64,000 nucleotides of DNA from assembly GCA_030867875.1 (NCBI GenBank), contig JAOWCC010000019.1, forward strand, positions 107,016,047 to 107,080,046, written 5' to 3'. Positions 27,401 through 36,400 of the stretch are shown here, in pieces (within the stretch, counting starts at the first letter, position 1; each line of letters starts with the position of its first letter). Under the pieces are notes generated by a model that made no database searches, was not told where the DNA came from, and was given only the letters and a program-made list of their open reading frames with translations. The translations under genes and the position numbers were made by a program. Source of the DNA: Actinernus sp. WN-2022. Taxonomy: Eukaryota > Cnidaria > Anthozoa > Actiniaria > Actinernidae.

Positions 27401-30400
27401 AGCTTGTAAATTTACATGTCAATAAACTGGGCAAAAGACATACTCTGATTGGTCAATAGTCATGTTCTATTAGAGTACAGATAACATCATAAGGTCACAC
27501 ATGAGCTGGATTTTGTTGGGAAAGTTCACTGATTATTGTCCAACACAAATATATGTTATTTTGTCATGGGTCTGTTCTCTTCCGATGATGTCAAAATGTA
27601 AAAAGAACAGCAGTCCCACTATTGACTGGCTCTCATGGTGCACTTCTTTGTTCTCTTTGCTTTCATATGTCATGTCATATGTGCATATGGCAGGTGAATG
27701 GCAAAATGACATTATTTGTTAAATACACAGCGTCAGACCCATCCACCCAAGTTTACAAGTTTGAATAGTCAACACACAAGAAAAATAGTCAGATCCTGAT
27801 GATGTCACCTGATGAAGTTGTGCCTTATTAACGTCATCAATGTCCTTATGGATTTGCTGCTGGCCCTGCTGGTGATGACTTCCCTGTGAACTCTGCTTGA
27901 TGTTTGAAAGCAATATAGTATCAGTATATAATTGGTGTTTTATATTTTAATGCTGTTCCCATAGTACATGTATATATTGTAGCTCAACACTTGTAACCTA
28001 CCTCGTTTTGCTTTACGTAGGCCAGCATAGTGCTCTCGATGTGGTTCAAAATGGCTCCAGCTTTTTCAGGCTGTCAACAAACAACAACAAATAAGCTGTT
28101 AACCCACAAACTCTCAATTGCTTTTCTTTCTTAGCCTGAATTTCTAATGGAAGCCTGAAACAACCATAGGGGCTGATCAACATAAGGAGTTAGGACCTGG
28201 CTAAACTGACAGTCTGATCAAATTGGATTTTAGCGTGTTGGATTTTCAGGAGGGAGTAAACCCAGAGAAAAACCCTCAGAACGAGGACAAGATACTAACA
28301 TTTAACTCAACTCACATGTGGTACTGCATCTGGGAATCAAACCCGGGCCACAGAGGTGAGAGGCAAAGCACTTAACCACTGTGCCACCCTTCCATCTAGA
28401 AAAGATGGTTTCTAAATTAGTCACCCACTCACCTTGTATGTTATAAGATAGAGCTCAACCAACAGAAAGCACACTTTCAAAGCAAAACTGTCATCTAAAT
28501 AAGAGAAACAAGAATTCCATGTAATATACATAATTTATAGATAATATTTTCCTTGAAGGCTACGTCCGAGCCATTCAGGTTCATCAGTTCATATGAAATC
28601 ACTGAAAATAACTTCAAATATATAGAGGATAACTGCAAATATATAGAGGATATTACACGGTAGTGCGAAAATATGAAGTTTATCCTCGAGAGTCAAAAAC
28701 ATTTCACGAGTGAGAGCAGTGAGTGAGTGAAATGTTTTGAACTCAAGTATGCAGCTCATTTAAGCTGTTTGCATCTTCCTCTGTGATTTTCACGAACCAG
28801 CTGCTACTTTGTAGTTCATAAGGCGGCAAACGTAATGTGATTGACATTTTCACTAGTGAGGATATGGAAAATACACCACTCAATACCTGGATGTAGTTTC
28901 GTATGCATTCTATGAGTGGTTTATTTGTCAGTGAAACGCTGTCGTCCATATAATTGAAAGAACTCTTACTGTGACATGGACCCTTTAACTCTTTGTCGTC
29001 CGGCCCTGTAAAAAGGAGACTTTAAAGTCTCCGCACCTCAAAATTCACCCCACTTCCGGTTTTCATCAGAATTAATTAAAATAAACAGGGTAGTATCCCA
29101 GTATAATAAGCCAACCACTGATCCTGTTTGTTTGAATTTTCAACCATCCCCTCATGGAGAAAAGCCCATTTATTTTGGCGATTGTATCGTTTCTTCGATT
29201 TTCACGAATTTCGAGGAGCTGAAAATCGGCTCAAAAAAACATTCCCATTCGCACTTGAAATCAAGAGCAAACACAAAATAACCACTCAGTCGTTACAGTA
29301 CCTTGTTTAATCTTTCCAACCAGTAGGTTTGTTTTCACAAAACACACCAAACGACTGTGAACCACGCCGATGTTTACACTGCATTTCACTCGACCACATT
29401 GTCCTGCTCCCACCTCCAATTGCATGCTGGGTAATCACCAAAAAAATCACAAGGGGGACCCCCCTCTGGGAGGCCGGTAGGTTTTTTTTATAAGTCTTTT
29501 ACCCCTACAACCAAGAGCGGTGATTTGGAGTCAAGCCGTTGCTTTAAAGTGACAAAAACACATCCTACTAGGTTGAGCAGGGGTAAAAGAATGCCAACTG
29601 CAGGATTTCAAGGCTTTCATTGAAGAATTTGTTCCTGTGTCTGAAATCACAAACACAACGGAAAAACCCTGTGAAATCCCCTCACAAGGCCTACTAAAAG
29701 CAAACCAAGTACTTTTCAGCCATCCTCAGGCTTAATGATGTCTTCAAGCTCTCTGACAGTGGCATTTTTCTCCAAAATTAGAGCACATTTCATTGGAAAC
29801 CCTACCGAAGCAGCCATACCTACCGTCGACCAGTACGTAGAATTCTCCCGAATGGCATTGTGGGGCAAGTTTGAGCCCTTGGCTTAACAAGTCAGCAGTA
29901 TTTAATTAGCCCGGGCTAGCCAAACTGGAACTGAGGGGGGAGGGTTTAGTTAGCACTCAGGATTTCACCAATTGAGCTCACACACGATCGGACGACAAAG
30001 AGTTAAAGCACAATGATGTACATAATTATTCACTTACCTAATGGTTCTGTTATTTTGTACAACTTTCCTAGAGCAGTGATGGCAGCACTGTACTGTCGTG
30101 ACTAAAATTAAATAAAGTTCCTAATCTTAAAATCAACACACAAGCACATAATTATGTGGCAGAGTGGTTCTAATCACCTACAGTCGAATCCCTGCTATTT
30201 TGAAGTCCCAGGGGAATGATTTATTTTTTAAATAACCTGGTTAGCGTCAAATTGCAAATTGTTATTAATAATTAACAAGTTGGGTTGGTATTCCTTTTTG
30301 ATGAAATACAGTATGGAAAGACACTGATTTAGTTGTTAACGATGATTATACGTCAGATTACTCAGCACGTCCTCTTGCTTCGAAAAATGTTTCAATGTTC

Positions 30401-33400
30401 AGGCTGTTGTTTTTGGCCTTTTCTAATGCTTTTATCGACCATAAAAGACAGCTATTCTGTTGTTTGTCCATCAAAGTTGACAAGTTCGAAATAACAGGGT
30501 TGATTTTAGGCCTAGGGAAACAAGGATCAGTTTGAAATAGCGGGGAGTTTGAAATAACCGAGTTCGAAATAGCCGATAGTAAATGACTGAAAAAATAAGG
30601 GTAAATGTAAATCCAAGGGAATTCGGCCTGATTTTGAAATAACGGGGACTTCGAATTAACCGCGAGTTTGAAATAGCGGGGTTTGACTGTAGTTCCACGT
30701 TAAACAAAAGTCATGTACTTTATGTGTACTCTACATCCATCTTCCCTGGTAACATGTTGACATGATAACTGAATAATCTTATTGAGTTAGCATGCATGAC
30801 ACTCATTACCATATTTAACTGATCTAGTGAGGTTTGATTGGCTGGTACTCGACAGCACAATTAATGCAATACATAGTGTTTCCTACTGATCCTACTAATT
30901 TCTCTTTTCCTGTGTGCACTTTGCTATGCTCATTTACTCATCCAAAGAGAAATGAAATGTATTAGTCAGCTACATGTAAGCATCTAACACAGCTGTGTGT
31001 TTTTTGGGTCACTCCTATATCAGCAAGTCTGTAGGCAAGCCGAAATACAAATTTATGAAGAGAACGTGCTGAGAGACAAGGCCATTGGCTCTTACGTCCC
31101 TTACCCAAGAATGCAGCCTGGATTCAACCCACAACCTCCTGCTATATTGACTTTACCACCCGAGCTACAGTACCGCCTGGAACTATAGGTACATTTATCG
31201 CGAGCAAATCGCGATGAGATCGCGGTCAATGACCGCGGTCTGCTCGCACCTTGCTCGCGATCTGCTCGCACCTTGCTCGCGATCTGCTCGCACCTTGCTC
31301 GCGATCTGCTCGCACCTTGCTCGCGATCTGAACGCACCTTGCTCGCGATCTGCTCGCACCTTGCTCGCGATCTGAACGCACCTTGCTCGCGATCTGAACG
31401 CACCTTGCTCGCGATGTGACCGCGATCAACTGTGTTCGAGATGGAAATGATCGCAGTTACGTTCATCGGACATTAGATTTTACGTACACATTTACCCGAG
31501 CCCTTGCGAAACGTTTTACAATTTCTTCCCTTGACAAAAAAACGCATTAAGCAAAAACGTAAAGCTGATCAATATTACAATTTATATGAAGAAGTAATTG
31601 AGAGTAAACTGTCACTGGATTAAGAACGGATCATAAAAGTTGATGACCATTCCTACATGTATGTTTTGGTCGATCGAGGACGCATCACATATTTGAAAAC
31701 AAACACGAGCACTGAGACTTGTTTGCTTCACATCTGATATCAGACCAATCGCTGCAGACTGGTCTCACGGCAATTATAAACGGCAATGCCAATCACAAAC
31801 TGACGACGTGATGAAGTAAAAACGCTGAAATTGAAACTCCAGAAGATTCGGTGCGATCTCACGCCAAATTAACCAATAACGAATTAAAATATCCAAAATG
31901 TATTCACCTGGGTGTTTTTATTTGACAGAATGGACTCAAACCAGTTTTCGCATTAGGTGAAAACTGTTCAGATCGTAAATAAAATACAAACTTTCAAAGC
32001 ATTTGATTCGGTAGGAAGATAATTTTAGTGTGATCTCAAAGCAAAACAAACACTGCTGTCGGAGCTCATTGATTATTCAAAAATGTCACACTTCTGCTCG
32101 AGCAATTTGAGACTCGGACCTCATCGCCTTTCAATTCAAAATGACGGATCCCACATTAAATAAAAAGAATTCCAGAATATTCTATTTGGTAGACGTTTAT
32201 CACTTGCCAGTATTAAAAGTTGAGAAACTTTCCCGCATTATTTAACTCTGCATTCTGCAATAAAATCACATGTCCCGCGAAGTTCGCGGCATTCTTGTTG
32301 TGTCAAAAACCAGACAACAGTTTCCACGGCTGAAAGCACATGTAAACACCGAAAAGCTGGCTTCTTGAATCTGTTGAATTGAAAACATACAGCGTACGCA
32401 ACGACTTTTAAAGAATCGTGAAGGGATTGACGGATATATTAAAGTATGAAAGTACAGAAGTCTGTAAAGTTTATCAGATGAATAAAAACACCGAACTAAC
32501 GATCGGATGGTATTTTAAGTACATAACGCGAACCCACGCAACCTTTCTTTTGGTGACCCTTCGATATTTATATTTCTAACGGGACTTGAAACAACCATGT
32601 ATGTGGCTGATCAAAGTAATAATCTACAGATCGAATTGGAATTTAGCTTGTTGGTTTTTGTGGAGGGAGGAAAACCAGAGGACCTCGGAACAAGGGCGAG
32701 ATTACAACAAACTGAACTCACATGTGGCGCCGCGTACGATAGAATATTTTGGCTAACCATCAGAGAGTTGGTCAAGACCATCCGTTCGAATGTTTTGATG
32801 AACCATTAGATAGTCAAGACCACCAAGGAACATTCGTTGCGGATTTGAAGACTGTAGCTTCAAAAGCTTCATTTTAAAATTGCTACTATGATGTACGTAA
32901 TGGCGTGATCGAGACACCCTGCCGCTTCAGCCGCTTGGCCGGATTTTTGCCGTTCATCGTATGATCTATGATAACCTCTCTATCTCGAATTAATACTTGT
33001 TCCCCTGCATTGGGTTTAGGATCCTGGATTTACACTCTTTCACTAATAAAAAGTTTAGCCCGTGTTCAAGTGGAACGTACACGTAAATTTTATAGACCCA
33101 AGAGGTTTGTGGAAATGTTCATAAGCAGGCATTTTGTTTCCAGGCTGTAGACTGCGACTGATGATCGCGATCATCATAGTGATCGCAGTCAGATCGCGAG
33201 CAAAGTGCGAGCAGATCGCGAGCAAGGTGCGAGCAGATCGCGAGCAAGGTGCGAGCAGAACGCGAGCAAGGTGCGAGCAAGGTGCGAGCAGATCGCGGTC
33301 AGTACACGCAATTTGATCGCGACTCGATCGCGATCAAATGTACCTATAGTTCCAGGCGGTACTGTATTTGGCCATGTGTCAACCCTAAATGAAGGGGTGT

Positions 33401-36400
33401 GTGCAAAAAGGGCGTATGTCTTTCCTGATCAGATTCTAAATTCTCCTTTAATTTCTTTGTTTTCTAAGGGATCATTTAGAATGTGATCAAGAGTCACTTA
33501 CACCCTTTTTGCACACAGCCCTTCAAATATTATTGGAAAGTCAGTAAGCTAAGTGAGAAAATTGTCAACTCTCATGGACTCTCATTCCCAATTTGAATAC
33601 ATGTCACATAAAATTATTAATCAGGGCTCGTCGCCAGTGCAACAAAAACATTTTGTTTGGTGACTAAAACTTACCATTAATTTTAGTCACTAACTCATCT
33701 AGTTAACAATTACTGGCTAGTGACTACATTTTATTTGCTGGTCGTCTCTGACTGGCAAGCGTGGACTAAGAATTTTGTTTAACTTCCAGGCCTGTTAATG
33801 AGAGTATGGTGACCACCTGAATGTTTGCTCTTATTTGATAAAACAAAATATGATTGTGTACTTTACTTACATGGTAACATACAGTAGCTTCATTGTAGAG
33901 CACATATACCATGTCTAGGTTATCATCTTCATTATCACCAATTTCATTGGCAATCTAATAAAAAATATGATTTGGAAATATTTAAATCCTCCAGTGGGTT
34001 AACAGGTATTGGGTATACAGGAAAGGGGTAGATGGTATGAGATAGTTACAGGATATGCTATTTTAGGTACAGTACATAATGGACCTCATGCTTGTTTAAT
34101 AAGAGGTATATATACTATTACTTGGTCTATAACTTACAGTATGGACCTCGTGCTTGTTTAATATGAGGTACTTGGTCTATAACTTACAGTGTGGACATGA
34201 CATGCTTGTTTTAATAAGAGGTATATGTGACCACACATGGGAAAACGTACCTTCGCGTGAAAAACAAACGGCCTAAAAAGTCGTTCAGAGACCGTTCGGT
34301 GTCCATTCGAACGTTTTGAAACCATTCGAACGTTTACGAAGCCGTTTGGATTTTTTCCTAGCCCGTTTAAACAATCCACTCAATCCGTTCGAACATATCA
34401 CGTGGCCGTTCGAATGCCACAAACAACCGTTCGAACGCCACAAGAAATCTGTTTGAAAGCCACAAGCAATCTGTTTGCATGATGAACACTACAAGCAATC
34501 CGTTCAAACGCTACAAGCAATCCGTTCGAACGATGCACTCAACCATTTGAACAATGTACAGCCGTTCAAATACTCAATCGAAGCCTCTGGAGCTTTCACG
34601 AAGGCTAATTAAGAAATAACCCAAATCGCTCAAGATTTTGTTAGAACTACGCGTTTTAAATAAGTTGTTTTATACTGCGATCTCATGGCAATCGATTCAA
34701 TGAAAGCATTTTACTCATGCAGGTGGAAACTATTCAATTAAGTAAAATAAAAACCCTCCAAAACATTTGCTTTAGCACTTACATGTATTAATTTTGAATT
34801 TCTAAAATTTCAAAGCAAACATTACTCTAGAAGCTAATTGTATGCAAATCAGTTGACGGTATAAAACTTCACACTTCAATTGGCAATTCGACATACTGAT
34901 CTATTCGTCTTCGGTTTGAAATGAATAAAAATAACTCCGAACATTATAATATATATTTGGTAAACATTTCACTGTTTAGAGTAAGTTGAGAATCTGTTTG
35001 GTGTATGTATAAAAATAAAGTCAGAATTCCGGGAAATCGTCACACGTCCGTGCACCATAGTGTTGTTGTGTCAAGAACTAGACAAGCATGGAATGCAGAC
35101 ACGCGAACTGATGTTGACTAAAACTACACACGAGTGAACACGAGTGAACACGAGTGAAAAAGATGGTAAAACAGGTGAACACGAGTGAAAAAGATGGTAA
35201 AACAGGTGAACACAAGTGAAAATGTATTGAAACTATATTTTTCTTTGTTTTAAATAATTGAAACTATAGTAAACCAGCCAAATGATGGTTAGGGAGGGAC
35301 CATTTGAAAATTGTTTTTTTTGGGGGGGGGGGGAGGGGGGGGAGGGGGGGGGGGAGGGGGGTACCGCCAAAAAAAAAACACCAGCAAGCCAAAATCATCT
35401 AGAAAAAAAAATTGAGCAAGGGTGAAACTTTGTTCATTAGCTGAATACTGAATGCCTTTAAAAAATCGTACACACATTATTGCAATTACAATGCATTAAA
35501 TTGTGCCAGAAAGTGCAGGAAAATGTGCATCCAAGAACCTGAAATTCAGAATGTTCCGGGGGAGCATGCCCCTGACTCACTAGAAACTCGGTAGTAATAG
35601 TAGTAGTGACTTTATTTTAAGACACAATGTTACGTCCTTATCCGAGAAGATGTGAAGGTCTAACTGTTTACTGTTGGATTATGTAAAGGCAGCACCTTGA
35701 GTGTTGGTCCGGCAGGGGTTTGAACCCGCTACCTTCCGCTCGACAGACCGGAACTTAACTACCGAGCTAACCGGAAGGCGGTCCGAGCTGGGCATCAGAT
35801 GTAGCTGCTTTCTGTTCTTGGTCACTTATTCAAATGAACACTCTTGAACTGGACAAGAAAGGAAAGGCTGATTCAACGGTAGAGCAGAGTTTTTCTTCCA
35901 ATATTTCGATCGGCCGTGGGGAAAGAGGCTTACAATGTATCTAATAAACTAGAACCTTTACAAAATAAAGTGCTGTCTTGTGAGAAATCTCTCATTAGTA
36001 AATTTGGAACTGACTGCAAAAATTAGTAAAATTTAAATCGTGCAGAGGCGCGAAAAAAAATTCTGCACCGATTGGGCAGAAACAATAAATTCTTGCAAGG
36101 TAAAAATGTCAACCCCCTTCCCCCCTTTATTTTTCTAACGGTCCGGCCTGAAAAGATGGGTTATCGCTAAAATTAATCTAAACTTATTGACTTAGTTGAC
36201 AGCTTGTCACCTACTTTGATGTTTGAGGTAATTAAATCCTACTTTGTGGTTTCCAAACTGTCAACATGCATCATATGTCATTATCAGATGCCTCTCAGAC
36301 AGGCATCCGGTTTTCTCTAGGCTCTATAGTTTGGCTGGTTTACTATAGTTTCAATTATTTAAAACAAAGAAAAATATAGTTTCAAAAATTTTTCACTCGT

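Noticed and set aside
31101..31466. Open frames of 67-121 residues repeating [17 protein letters not shown]
   Set aside because: They are the translation of the 22-base tandem units in the foldback arm; period and boundaries match the DNA repeat.
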